Source: Pantoea brenneri (GTDB lineage: Bacteria; Pseudomonadota; Gammaproteobacteria; Enterobacterales; Enterobacteriaceae). Taken from it: a stretch of 64,000 nucleotides of DNA. A model generated the notes under the pieces. It was not told the DNA's origin. It did not search any database and saw only the letters and a list, made by a program, of their open reading frames with translations. Each line of letters starts with the position of its first letter. The stretch's first letter is position 1. This document shows, piece after piece, positions 10,886-19,831 of this stretch. Location of the stretch: assembly GCA_002095305.1 (NCBI GenBank), contig MIEI01000019.1:1-64000 (forward strand), in the 5' to 3' direction. Both the position numbers and the translations under genes were made by a program.

Positions 10886-12346
10886 CTACAGCGTGACGCC
10901 GGAAGCGCCGATCGGTGCCATAAGATCGTAGCGATTATCCGCGGAAGGATCGTCCATCGCCATCGGCGGCTGAATTTTCAGGGTAATCCAGTTTGATGTT
11001 ACCCGTTGTTGCTTGTTGTCTTCCAGCGTGACCGACAGCCGGTATTCATTGCTGGCACCCGGTGAGTCATCCCACTGCGGTAAAATCACGCTCCAGCCCT
11101 GCGGATCGGCGTTATTGGCCGGCGGCGTCAGGCTCAGCGCCTGGGTATCGCCCTGCCAGCTCACCGCTTTGATCGGATTGCTGGCGCGGACCTGAAGCTT
11201 CAGCGGCAGACTCTCACCGGCATTTAATTGCCACGGCGGCGTCGCCAGGAAGACTGACAGGGTTTTGCGCTGGCGGAACGACAGCACCGGCGTATCGCTG
11301 CGGGTGACAATATCGTAACGGCTGCCGCGCAGCGAGCGCGCTTCATCGACATTACTGGCATCCAGCTGGCGACGCAGGGCAACGCCGAAGCGATAATTGA
11401 GCTTCAGCCCGAGCTGATCCTGCGTCTCTCCGGCACTGCTGGTTTTATGGGTCGCCGACAGCGTCACCAGCGGCACCGGGGTATACGACAGGCCAAACGA
11501 CATCGCCGAAGGATTATGGTAGCGGTTGCCGCTGTTAAACAGATCGACGTTTTCGCCCAGATATTGCTGGTAGCTCACCGAGACGCCGAGCTGACGATAG
11601 AAAGGCAGGTAGGTTTGACTGGTGATGTCATAGCCGCGCGCCATGCGCTGTTGCTGGGAATCACCAAGATTTTTCCAGCCTGACAGCGGCATGTAGTAGT
11701 TGGCTGAGAGCCGCAGATTATCACTCCAGGCTTCGGTACCGAGCGAAGCGCGCTGCAGGCCGCTGCTGAATACCCGATCGAGAAAACCGTTGTAGCCGAG
11801 CAGCCAGTTACCGGCATCCCAGCGCTGGCCCAGGCCGGCATTGCCGACCACGCCGTCACCGGTATCGTGCAACCCGAGCTGGCTGAAGGTGAGCATACTG
11901 TTCTCATCAGCCAGCGCACTGAACAGATCGCCGCCGGTGCCGGTAAAGTTACCGTTCATGTCCACCATCAGATCGAGCTGTGCCGTGCCGTAAGGCGAAA
12001 GCAGCGACTGCCCTTCGCTCTCGACCCGATTGGCGACCTCGTCACGCAGATGATTAAAGGCCCAGACCCCGGCCTGCTGACCAAAGGAAGCGTTGCTGTC
12101 ATTGTTGCTGGCTTCACCGATGCTTTTGGCAACCGATGCCAGCTTCCGGCTCCACTCTTCATCCTGTTCCGCGCTGCTGCCCAGCGTCGGAAGCGCCTCC
12201 AGCGACTGACGGTAGCGCGCCGGGTCGTCGAATGGCGTCTCTGACACCCGTGTTTCGGTCTGTAACGCGCGGACGGGCTGCGTAACCAGCAGCACGGGCG
12301 CGATCAAAGAGAGAATCACTGTTTTTCGTATCATGTCACCAGGCAT
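10886..12346 (-). CDS. ychO: YchO-like inverse autotransporter (intimin/invasin family)
   Basis: Predicted outer-membrane protein of the invasin/intimin family. After a signal peptide (IRKTVILSLIAPVLLVTQPVRA), the inverse-autotransporter beta-domain occupies roughly residues 90-340, with FGQQAGVWAFNHLRDEVANR and SPYGTAQLDLMVD leading into alternating beta strands (LGQRWDAGNWLLGYNGFLD). A C-terminal domain of about 110 residues, probably Ig-like, would be exported. At 486 residues it is short, like E. coli YchO (about 464), and lacks the long passenger of true adhesins. The start is uncertain: ATG at 12346 or at 12334 (MIRKTV), neither with a good ribosome site. Confidence 0.82.
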   Translation of the reverse strand: MPGDMIRKTVILSLIAPVLLVTQPVRALQTETRVSETPFDDPARYRQSLEALPTLGSSAEQDEEWSRKLASVAKSIGEASNNDSNASFGQQAGVWAFNHLRDEVANRVESEGQSLLSPYGTAQLDLMVDMNGNFTGTGGDLFSALADENSMLTFSQLGLHDTGDGVVGNAGLGQRWDAGNWLLGYNGFLDRVFSSGLQRASLGTEAWSDNLRLSANYYMPLSGWKNLGDSQQQRMARGYDITSQTYLPFYRQLGVSVSYQQYLGENVDLFNSGNRYHNPSAMSFGLSYTPVPLVTLSATHKTSSAGETQDQLGLKLNYRFGVALRRQLDASNVDEARSLRGSRYDIVTRSDTPVLSFRQRKTLSVFLATPPWQLNAGESLPLKLQVRASNPIKAVSWQGDTQALSLTPPANNADPQGWSVILPQWDDSPGASNEYRLSVTLEDNKQQRVTSNWITLKIQPPMAMDDPSADNRYDLMAPIGASGVTL

Positions 12347-12462
12347 TCGGATTAAGGTTAAGCGTGAGCGAATGAAAAATATCTCGCCTTTACCTTAACA
12401 TATTGTGACAGCGATTCAGGACAGACGTGACAAATTGTGCATATGACAGAAAATTCTGACAC

Positions 12463-12484
12463 AAAAAAGCCTGCCGCAGCAGGC
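12463..12484 (-). terminator. Terminator of the polyol operon
   Basis: On the minus strand, GCCTGC and GCAGGC pair around a four-base loop and are followed by six T. It lies 21 bases after the stop of the last gene of the sugar/polyol operon. Confidence 0.85.
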
Positions 12485-12504
12485 CCGGGAATCACACCCC
12501 TGTA

Positions 12505-13302
12505 TCAGGAGAAAATTAACCCGCCATCGACATTGATAGTCTGGCCGGTGATGTAGCGCGCATCCTCAGATGCCAGAAAGGCCACCAGCCCGGCGACGTC
12601 TTCAGGCTGACCGGCACGTTTCAACGGAATGTTATTCACCCACTCCGCCATCAATTCCCCTTTGCCGTAGGTTTTCTGATCGTTACTGAGGATTTCGCCC
12701 CAGACTCGGTCGTTGTAATCCCACATTTCGCTCTCAATGATGCCGGGACAAAAAGCGTTGACCGTGATGTGCCACGGCGCCAGCTCCAGCGCCAGACTCT
12801 GGGTAATCCCAATCACGCCCATTTTGCTGGCGGCGTAGTGCGGCGTATAGATGAAACCCTGCCGTCCCTGACCCGATGAGGTGTTAATCAGACTGCCGCT
12901 GCGCTGCTTTACCATATACTTCGCCGCTTCACGGCAGCAGAGCCAGACGCCGGTGGTATTCACCGCCAGCACCTTGTCGAAATCGCTTTTTGGCATGCTG
13001 TCGAAGCGATCGATGGTGATCACCCCGGCATTCTGGATCGACACATCGATCTGACCAAAGCGATCGGCGGCCTGCTGGTAGAGCTGCTGCACTGCGGCCT
13101 CATCGGTGACGTCCACCTGCAGCGCCAGGATTTCACTGCCGAACTGCTGCTGGAGCTGTTCGGCGGTGGCAAAGACGCGATCGGCATTCGACACCATCAC
13201 CAGCCTCGCCCCGTCGCGGGCAAAGCGGGCCGCAATACCGGCACCAATGCCACGGCAGGCTCCGGTGATCACCACTGTTTTTCCACTAAAATCGCGGGTC
13301 AT
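12505..13302 (-). CDS. Short-chain dehydrogenase (probable polyol/sugar dehydrogenase)
   Basis: Cytoplasmic NAD(P)-dependent oxidoreductase of the classical SDR family, 265 residues. The cofactor motif TGACRGIGAGIAARF is near residue 10, NAG (SIQNAGVITID) near 88, the catalytic Ser in INTSSGQGRQG, and YxxxK as YAASKMG near 158. The C-terminus ends GQTINVDGGLIFS. ATG 13302 is preceded by CAGGAG and preferred over a GTG at 13308. It is the last gene of the operon, downstream of the permease, so it probably oxidises the imported polyol or its first product. The substrate cannot be read from sequence. Confidence 0.85.
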   Translation of the reverse strand: MTRDFSGKTVVITGACRGIGAGIAARFARDGARLVMVSNADRVFATAEQLQQQFGSEILALQVDVTDEAAVQQLYQQAADRFGQIDVSIQNAGVITIDRFDSMPKSDFDKVLAVNTTGVWLCCREAAKYMVKQRSGSLINTSSGQGRQGFIYTPHYAASKMGVIGITQSLALELAPWHITVNAFCPGIIESEMWDYNDRVWGEILSNDQKTYGKGELMAEWVNNIPLKRAGQPEDVAGLVAFLASEDARYITGQTINVDGGLIFS

Positions 13303-13313
13303 AAACACTCCTG

Positions 13314-14381
13314 TTAACTGTGACGGATGTCAGAGAGCGGTGCCGCCTGCAGCTTCTTTTCATGACGACGTAACAGCACCACTTTGCTTTGCAGACGTTG
13401 CTGGAACTGGTCAATCACCACTGCGGTGACAATTACCAACCCTTTAATCACCATCTGCCAGAAATCGCTGACGCCCATCATCACCATGCCGTCCGCCAGG
13501 AAGACAATCACGAAGGCGCCAATAATCGAACCGGAAACCCGTCCGCGCCCGCCTGCCAGTGCCGTACCACCCAGTACCGTGGCGCCAATCGCGTCCATCT
13601 CAAACATATTGCCGGTCATCGGGTGCGCCGTTTGCAGCTGAGAAGCGACCACCAGCCCGACCAGGCCAGCACACAGGCCGGAGAAGGCGTAGACAAACAC
13701 TTTCACTTTGATGATCGGCACGCCCGCCAGCCGTGCGGCTGACTCATTACCGCCAATCGCGTAGATGTAACGACCGAGCGGGGTTTTACGCGTCAGATAG
13801 AGCCCGAGCAGCAGAAAGCCGACCATCAGCCAGATCGGAATATAGACGCCCAGCACCGAGCCGGAACCGAGCAGCGCAAAGCCGGTGTTACCGAGTGCCG
13901 GCAGGCCGACCAGGTTGGCGTAGGTGCTGCCATCGTTGAACAGCAACGCCGCACCGCGCGCCACATACATCATGCCGAGGGTACAGATAAACGGTGCCAC
14001 GCCCAGCCGGGTAATTACCGTGCCGTTAATTAATCCCACCAGCACGCCAAAGATGGCCACCACCAGAATCACTTCGGGCACGTTGAGGAACAGGGTATTG
14101 CCACCCCACAGCGGCACGCCATTAGTCAGCAGCGCGCCCGCCACCATGCCGCAGATGCCGGCGACCGCACCCACCGACAGATCAATGCCGCCGGTGAGGA
14201 TCACCAGCGTCATGCCGATCGCCAGCAGTCCGGTAATCGCCACGTGCTGGGTCATGATCAGCAGATTGGATGGGGTCAGGAAGTTGGGAACCATCACGCT
14301 GAAAAAACTGACCACGATCAGCAGCGCAATAAAGGTGCGCGCCTTCAGCAGGTACATATAAAGCAGATATTTTTGGTTCAT
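13314..14381 (-). CDS. Sugar/polyol ABC transporter permease (RbsC-like)
   Basis: Inner-membrane permease of a carbohydrate-uptake ABC transporter of the RbsC/AraH/XylH type (BPD_transp_2). The 355-residue protein is hydrophobic with about 8-10 spans. Family motifs include LVILTGGIDLSVGAVAG and the cytoplasmic coupling loop GGNESAARLAGVPI. IGATVLGGTALAGGRGRV lies near residue 255. The ATG at 14381 follows GGAGAAC. It sits directly downstream of the ATPase gene. Confidence 0.92.
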   Translation of the reverse strand: MNQKYLLYMYLLKARTFIALLIVVSFFSVMVPNFLTPSNLLIMTQHVAITGLLAIGMTLVILTGGIDLSVGAVAGICGMVAGALLTNGVPLWGGNTLFLNVPEVILVVAIFGVLVGLINGTVITRLGVAPFICTLGMMYVARGAALLFNDGSTYANLVGLPALGNTGFALLGSGSVLGVYIPIWLMVGFLLLGLYLTRKTPLGRYIYAIGGNESAARLAGVPIIKVKVFVYAFSGLCAGLVGLVVASQLQTAHPMTGNMFEMDAIGATVLGGTALAGGRGRVSGSIIGAFVIVFLADGMVMMGVSDFWQMVIKGLVIVTAVVIDQFQQRLQSKVVLLRRHEKKLQAAPLSDIRHS

Positions 14382-14398
14382 GGAGTTCTCCGGCCAGC

Positions 14399-15930
14399 TT
14401 AATCTTGCGGGGTGGATGCCGCGATCAGTTGCTCTCGCGTTGCCACAGCACGCGGTAAATCGGCGGTAATCCGGCCATCGGCCATCACTAAAATACGGTC
14501 CGCCAGTGCCATCACCTCATCCAGTTCCGATGAGGAGAACATCACCGCCAGCCCCTGTTGCGCCAGATTACCAATCAGGTGGTAAACGTCAGTTTTGGCA
14601 CCGACGTCGATACCGCGCGTCGGTTCATCCAGTAACACCACCTGCGGACCGGTCATCAGCGCTTTACCCAGCACCACTTTTTGCTGATTGCCACCGCTCA
14701 ACGAGGTGATAGGCAGTTCGGCGTCGCTGACCTTGATCGACAGATGCCCAATCATCTCATTGACCCGCTGATTCTCCTGGGCCGGACGGAGCAACCGCAG
14801 CGCGCGGCGAAAACCGCGCAGGCTGAGATCGGAGAGGGTCATGTTGGCGGTAATCGACATCAGCTCTACCACGCCTTCCCCCTTGCGGTCTTCGGGCACC
14901 AGCGCAATGCCGCTTTTTAACCGCTGCTGGAAACTGCGTTTCGCCAGATCTTTCCCGGCCAGTTGTACCCGGCCCGACTGGCACGGCATCAGGCCAATCA
15001 ACCCCTTAAACAGCTCGGTGCGCCCGGCGCCCAGCAGGCCATAAATGCCGATGACTTCCCCTTTACGCAGCGTAAAGCTGACGTCGTTCAGGGTGTAACC
15101 GCCGTTCTGGTGCAGGGCGGTGAGTCCCTCAACCTGTAATACCGTTTCGCCTGCGGGGCGGCCTGATAATCAAACTGCTTCTTCTTATCTCCCACCATCT
15201 GAGCGATGATCCACGGCACGCTCGCCTCACGCACTTCGCGTTCGCTGATGAACCGTCCATCGCGGAAAATGGTGATGTGATCGCCAATCTCCATCAGCTC
15301 TTCAAGCCGGTGCGAGATATAGATGATGGTGACGCCCCGCCGCTTAAGCTGAGCGATAACGTTAAACAGCACTTTCACTTCAGACTGACTCAGCGCGCTG
15401 GTCGGCTCATCCATGATCAATACCCGGGTATCTTTAGAAAGCGCGCGGGCAATCTCCACCAGTTGCTGATGGCCGATACCCAGCTCGCCGAGCGGAGCAT
15501 AGGGATCAACATCCAGCTCCAGCCGCTCAAGCAGCGTCTTCGCCAGCGCATACTGATATTTCTCGTTGATCACTCCGCGCTGGAAAAACTCGTTGGCGAT
15601 AAAGATGTTGTCCATCACGTTCATGTTGGGAAACAGGTTCAGCTCCTGAAAGATAATGCTGATGCCCTGCTTTTCTGCCTGATGCGTGGAACTCAGTGAC
15701 ACCACTTTTCCATCCAGCAGAATCTCGCCCGACGAAGGGGTTTCCACCCCCGCCAGCATCTTCATCATGGTCGATTTACCGGCACCGTTTTCGCCAATCA
15801 GCACGTTGACCTTATTGCGATAGACCCGGTAATTAACCTGATCGAGCGCCGTTACGCCGGGATAGAGACGCGACACATTGCGGGTTTCGATGATCACATC
15901 GCTACTCTGCTGCGGTTGAAGATCTTGCAT
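14399..15930 (-). CDS. Sugar/polyol ABC transporter ATPase (RbsA-like, frameshift)
   Basis: Double-domain ATPase that powers carbohydrate import (RbsA/XylG/AraG family). Domain 1 has Walker A GENGAGKSTMMKM, a DEPTS Walker B, and a signature variant GIGHQQLVEIARA. Domain 2 has LSGGNQQKVVLGKAL and DEPTRGIDVGAKTD. The frame breaks after QAAPQA near 15150-15158, a GGGG run on the plus strand. Adding one base restores GETVLQVEGLTALHQNGG and gives 510 residues, normal for the family. The start ATG follows AAGGAG. The defect is one lost base in a G/C run, probably a sequencing error. Confidence 0.88.
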
Positions 15931-15940
15931 CTGCCGCTCC

Positions 15941-16552
15941 TTATTGCCGGCTTATCGCCGCCGGGGTGATATCCGGCAGCGACTGCGGGATATCCCAACT
16001 GCTGAACACGCCGATGACCGTCACCTTATCGCCCACGGCAGGCTTGAATTTCTGCATCAGGCTGGACGCCTGCTGATTAATCGCCTTGCCGTAATCGCCA
16101 AACAGCACCTGATCGTTAAAGTCCTGATAGCTTGCGCCCTTGTAAGCATCGCGCAGTGCGGTACCGCGAATGATTGGCCCGGTCTGAATAGTGACAGTGT
16201 CACCTGACTCATCGCGGATTTTCATCTTACCGCTGCGTGAGGTGCTATTCAGCGCAGTGATTTCGCCACGCACCGCCACGCTAAACACGCACGGATTCTC
16301 CGCCTGGCTGCGATAGCCGTAAGATTGACAGGCGCTGTCAAAGTCCTTAGCCGACTGCAGCGACTTAATTAAGGTCGCCAGTGGTTTCGCCTCCGCCGTC
16401 AGCTGCGGCACCAGTTTCTGCTGCCAGACCTGATCGACGTTTGCCATCTGCGGATTGGGGGGATTTTTCAGCTCGGCCAGCTGTTGCTGTGACACTATTC
16501 GGCAGCCGCTTAGCAGCAGGACCACCAGCGTCAGCCAGACTCTTCCGGACAT
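15941..16552 (-). CDS. DUF2291-type periplasmic lipoprotein
   Basis: Predicted lipoprotein of 203 residues. The N-terminus WLTLVVLLLSGC is a lipobox signal peptide, with acylation expected at Cys17. The rest resembles the DUF2291 family, whose genes commonly accompany RbsABC-type transporters. The function of the family is unknown to me. The segment MKIRDESGDTVTIQTGP suggests a small beta-barrel. It lies between the binding-protein gene and the ATPase gene of the same operon, so it may assist substrate capture or transporter assembly (inference). Confidence 0.75.
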   Translation of the reverse strand: MSGRVWLTLVVLLLSGCRIVSQQQLAELKNPPNPQMANVDQVWQQKLVPQLTAEAKPLATLIKSLQSAKDFDSACQSYGYRSQAENPCVFSVAVRGEITALNSTSRSGKMKIRDESGDTVTIQTGPIIRGTALRDAYKGASYQDFNDQVLFGDYGKAINQQASSLMQKFKPAVGDKVTVIGVFSSWDIPQSLPDITPAAISRQ

Positions 16553-16597
16553 CTCATTCTCCCTGGCGCCCGCTCTGGCAGGCGCGGCGGCGGTTAA

Positions 16598-17533
16598 TTA
16601 CGACTTAAAGTTGAAATCCTGCACGCCTTTGGCATTGTCCGGCGTAATCAGGATGCCGCGGAACATCACGCGCTGTTTCTCTGGCTTCGCGCCTTTCTGA
16701 ATGTAATTGTCGAGATCGGTCACGCCCTGCGCCGCAATCGCCTGCGCCTGCAGCATCACCGTGGCTTTCAGGGTGCCGGCCTTCACCGCATCCCGCTCGT
16801 CATTGCTGCCATCAATACCCACCACAATCACATCGTTGCGTCCGGCCGCTTTCAGCGCCGCAATCGCTCCCAGCGCGACCGGGCCATTACCGCAAATCAC
16901 CCCTTTCACATCCGGGTGCGCCTGCAGAATACTGTCCATGATCCGCTTGCCGTCGATCAGCGTCCCTTTAGCATCCTGACGTGCGACGCTCTGCATATCG
17001 CTGTACTGATCCAGCACCTGATGGAATGATTTGGACCGCGTAACGCAGTTATTGTCGGCCAGGTTACAGGTCAGCTCGGCATACTTGCCCTTCTCGCCCA
17101 TCTTCTCGACAAACACGTTGGCCACGTCAGACCCCGCCTGGAAGTTGTTGTGGGTAATCTGCGCCAGCGCCACATCGTCTACCGGGATTTCGCGGTTAAT
17201 CAGCACCACCGGAATGCCAGCATCTTTGGCCTTTTTGATCGCCGCCACGCTGGCCGTTGAGTCAGCGTTATCCAGCACGATACCCTGCACTTTTTTGCCG
17301 ATAGCTGCGTCGATCAGTTCGCTTTGCTTCTTCACATCTTCGCCGTGCGACAGCACCGAGGTTTTGTAGCCCAGCGCCTGCGCTTTGAGGTTGGCGCCTT
17401 TGGCTTCAGAGGCGTAATAAGGATTATCAAGTGAGTTAACCAGAATCATAATGGTGCCTTTCTCGACGGCGAATGCCGCCTGCGAAACCAGACAGGCAGC
17501 CACAGCAGTGCACAGCAGGGTACGGTTTTTCAT
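16598..17533 (-). CDS. Periplasmic sugar/polyol-binding protein (RbsB-like)
   Basis: Substrate-binding protein of the neighbouring ABC transporter, family periplasmic-binding-protein type I. It has a signal peptide (NRTLLCTAVAACLVSQAAFA) and then the typical opening IMILVNSLDNPYYASEAKGA. LDNADSTASVAAIKKAKDAGIPVVLINREI and the hinge region GNGPVALGAIAALKAAG follow. The ATG at 17533 follows AGAGAG, giving 311 residues. The ligand is unknown. Association with two SDR genes and no kinase suggests a sugar alcohol. Confidence 0.9.
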   Translation of the reverse strand: MKNRTLLCTAVAACLVSQAAFAVEKGTIMILVNSLDNPYYASEAKGANLKAQALGYKTSVLSHGEDVKKQSELIDAAIGKKVQGIVLDNADSTASVAAIKKAKDAGIPVVLINREIPVDDVALAQITHNNFQAGSDVANVFVEKMGEKGKYAELTCNLADNNCVTRSKSFHQVLDQYSDMQSVARQDAKGTLIDGKRIMDSILQAHPDVKGVICGNGPVALGAIAALKAAGRNDVIVVGIDGSNDERDAVKAGTLKATVMLQAQAIAAQGVTDLDNYIQKGAKPEKQRVMFRGILITPDNAKGVQDFNFKS

Positions 17534-17589
17534 GATGTTCTCTCTTATCGTTATCACTGGTTGGTGATTTCCCGGGTGTCAGAGCAGCC

Positions 17590-18387
17590 TTACCAGATGG
17601 TAAATCCGCCATCGATCATTAAATCCGCGCCGGTAATCATGTCGCTGCCGTTGCTGGCAAAAAACAGCACCGCCGCGGCAATCTCATCGGTATAAGCAAA
17701 GCGGCCTAACGGAATCAGTTTTTTCATCTGCTCACCCTTCTCACCGCGCCAGGCTTTTTCGCCCATCGGCGTCAGCACCACGGTGGGCGAAAGGGTATTT
17801 ACGTTGATGCGGTGTGGTGCAAACTCTTTGGCCATCACTTTGGTCATGCCGAGCAGTCCGGCTTTGGCCGAGGTGTAAGCGACGTGGTTATCGATCGCAA
17901 TCGAGGCTGCCTGCGAAGCGATATTGATAATTTTCCCGCCGTTACCGGCAGCGATCATCAGGCGTGCTGCCGCCTGCGAGCAGAGGAAAGGACCGGTAAG
18001 ATTGACGGCAATTTGCTTCTGCCACTCGGCAAAATCGGTATCAATCACCGGCTGTAACATCACATATCCGGCGCAGTTCACCAGAATATCGATGTGGCCG
18101 TAGTGGGAAATAACCTGATCAAACGCCTGGGTAACGGCGGCGGGATCGGTGACATCACAACAGACAAACTGCACCCGATCGGCGGCAAACTCTGCCTGCA
18201 GGCTGGCAACCCTGTCCGCTTCGAACGGCGGATAAAGCAGCGCCAGACGCGCACCCTTTTCCAGCAACATGCTATTCGTCGCCATCGCAATGCCGCCCAG
18301 GCCGCCGGTCACCACCGCGACTTTGTCAGCCAGATTCAGCGCGGTATCCACGCCGTATCGCAGGTTCACGTCATATTCACCACTCAT
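17590..18387 (-). CDS. Short-chain dehydrogenase (threitol/galactitol dehydrogenase-like)
   Basis: NAD(P)-dependent SDR of 265 residues, first gene of the polyol operon. The Rossmann motif is VVTGGLGGIAMATN, followed by VNCAGYVMLQP, a catalytic Ser in INIASQAASI and YTSAKAGLLG (YxxxK). The N-terminal extension NLRYGVDTALNLADKVAV before the Rossmann fold reminds me of the GolD/DthD group that oxidises galactitol or threitol. That substrate link is a memory-based guess. The start at 18387 is chosen because the family N-terminus begins near there. The gene faces the DeoR-type regulator across a 350-base control region. Confidence 0.8.
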   Translation of the reverse strand: MSGEYDVNLRYGVDTALNLADKVAVVTGGLGGIAMATNSMLLEKGARLALLYPPFEADRVASLQAEFAADRVQFVCCDVTDPAAVTQAFDQVISHYGHIDILVNCAGYVMLQPVIDTDFAEWQKQIAVNLTGPFLCSQAAARLMIAAGNGGKIINIASQAASIAIDNHVAYTSAKAGLLGMTKVMAKEFAPHRINVNTLSPTVVLTPMGEKAWRGEKGEQMKKLIPLGRFAYTDEIAAAVLFFASNGSDMITGADLMIDGGFTIW

Positions 18388-18737
18388 CCCACTTATCCCC
18401 TCAGTTTTTTGCTGTCGCCGTTGACTCAATCATTTTCGAACAAAAATATAAGCTATCGAAAAGAAATGATATGTGGGGCAGATCAAATTTCGACCATCTG
18501 CTGCTCTTCGGGGATTATCTTATTGAAAAGACGTGATCTGGCTTGCAATGCGCAAATAAAAGTGAAACCAGCAAATCGTGAAAGCGGGTGTGATTCAATA
18601 ACCTGCAACTCTTTAACTTTCGTTCGAAAATGAACATCCCTTGCGACCATCTCGCATTCATAAAAATGGCGCGTTAAACTCTGCGACAGATCCTTCTTCG
18701 CCTGAAAACCCTGCGATTGGAAAAGGGAGCATTTCGA
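18388..18737. promoter_or_regulatory. Divergent control region with TTCGAA-type candidate operators
   Basis: The intergenic region between the polyol operon and its regulator. ATTTTCGAAC at 18432-18441 recurs in reverse complement as GTTCGAAAAT at 18622-18631. The second copy lies in the near-palindrome TTTCGTTCGAAA (18618-18629). A related TCGAAAAG lies at about 18456, and ATTTCGATTGAAA covers the regulator start. Paired, oppositely oriented copies flanking the two promoters are what a DeoR-family looping repressor would use. Binding is inference. Confidence 0.5.
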
Positions 18738-19550
18738 TTGAAAAGCAAAAGTGAGCAGTTAGCTGATATGCAGCAACGCCGCGAAAAGATTCTGGAGATG
18801 ATCCGCGAGGATGGCACGGTCACGGTCAAAGCGCTGACGGAGACCTTTGGCCTGACTGAAGCAACGTTGCGCAGCGATCTGCGAATGCTGCAAAAACAGG
18901 GTTTTGTCCAGCGCTACCACGGGGGCGCGACCCTGATGACCGGCAAACAGAATACCGGCGCGATGCTGCTTGAGCGGCAAACCCATCTGGAAGAGAAAGA
19001 GGCCATTGGCCGACTGGCGGCACAGCACATCGAAAATGGTGACACGGTGATTTTCGATTCCGGCACCACCACCACCGCCATCACTGATGCCATTACCCAT
19101 ATTCGCCGCTTATCGGTGGTCACCACGGCGGTGAATATCGCACTGAAACTGGGTGGCGAACCCGGCATCAATATTCTGCTGACCGGCGGCACCTTCAAAT
19201 TCCCGACGCTATCGACCTCCGGTGAAAAGGCAGCCAGCTTTTTCGAAAACGTACTCGCCGAGAAACTGTTTCTGGCGACCGCCTGCATCTCACCTCGCCT
19301 CGGCCTGAGCTTCCCCAGCGAAACCGACATCAAGGTCAAGCTGGCAATGATTCGCTCAGCCAACACGGTGTATGTGGTGGCCGACTCCAGCAAGATTGAT
19401 AAGGTGTCGATGTTTGCGCTGCCGTGCGACTGGAGCAATATCCACTATCTGATTACCGACAGCGGCATCACCCCAGCACAGGTTAAGGCGTTCGAGGCGC
19501 TCGGCGTTAAAGTGCTGGTCGCCCCGCTGCCGCTGAAGCGGGCAATGTAA
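18738..19550 (+). CDS. DeoR-family transcriptional regulator
   Basis: Probable repressor of the divergent polyol operon. The N-terminal winged helix-turn-helix is typical of DeoR (QRREKILEMIREDGTVTVKA, then LTEATLRSDLRMLQKQG and VQRYHGGATL). The C-terminal DeoRC effector domain contains IFDSGTTTTAI, VVTTAVNIAL, LLTGGTF and VYVVADSSKIDK. I prefer TTG 18738 as start because AGGGAG lies eight bases upstream, giving 270 residues. An in-frame TTG at 18717 is possible. The effector is probably the phosphorylated or oxidised substrate of the operon (inference). Confidence 0.85.
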   Translation: MKSKSEQLADMQQRREKILEMIREDGTVTVKALTETFGLTEATLRSDLRMLQKQGFVQRYHGGATLMTGKQNTGAMLLERQTHLEEKEAIGRLAAQHIENGDTVIFDSGTTTTAITDAITHIRRLSVVTTAVNIALKLGGEPGINILLTGGTFKFPTLSTSGEKAASFFENVLAEKLFLATACISPRLGLSFPSETDIKVKLAMIRSANTVYVVADSSKIDKVSMFALPCDWSNIHYLITDSGITPAQVKAFEALGVKVLVAPLPLKRAM

Positions 19551-19831
19551 TCGGCATTACCGGCGCGGTTCTGCCCGGCGCCAGGGATCATCAGAAAGAG
19601 ATCTGGTGGGGTTATGCTGTGCTAACCATGCTGAAACGGGCAGCAAGTGCCTGCCTGAACGCCTTTCACCCAAAACACGCACACCAGCCAGCCGGCCAGT
19701 AAGCGCCTGCCCGAAGAGCAAGGTGTGCGAGCCACGGATGGCGAGCCCGGTCCGCAGGGACGCGGGTCCCCCGTGCGATCGGGCAGGTCCTTGCTGACCT
19801 TCGCACCGGGCGCACCACCGCACTCGCCATC
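19551..19831. repeat. GC-rich intergenic with nested inverted repeats
   Basis: No gene is supported between the DeoR regulator and cobA. The stretch 19706-19795 folds on itself: CCTGCCCGA (19706-19714) pairs with TCGGGCAGG (19779-19787), and AGCAAGG (19717-19723) is the inverse of CCTTGCT (19789-19795). A small GGGAC/GTCCC hairpin lies at the apex. It resembles a REP-like or mobile hairpin element, but I cannot match it to a named family. Confidence 0.5.
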
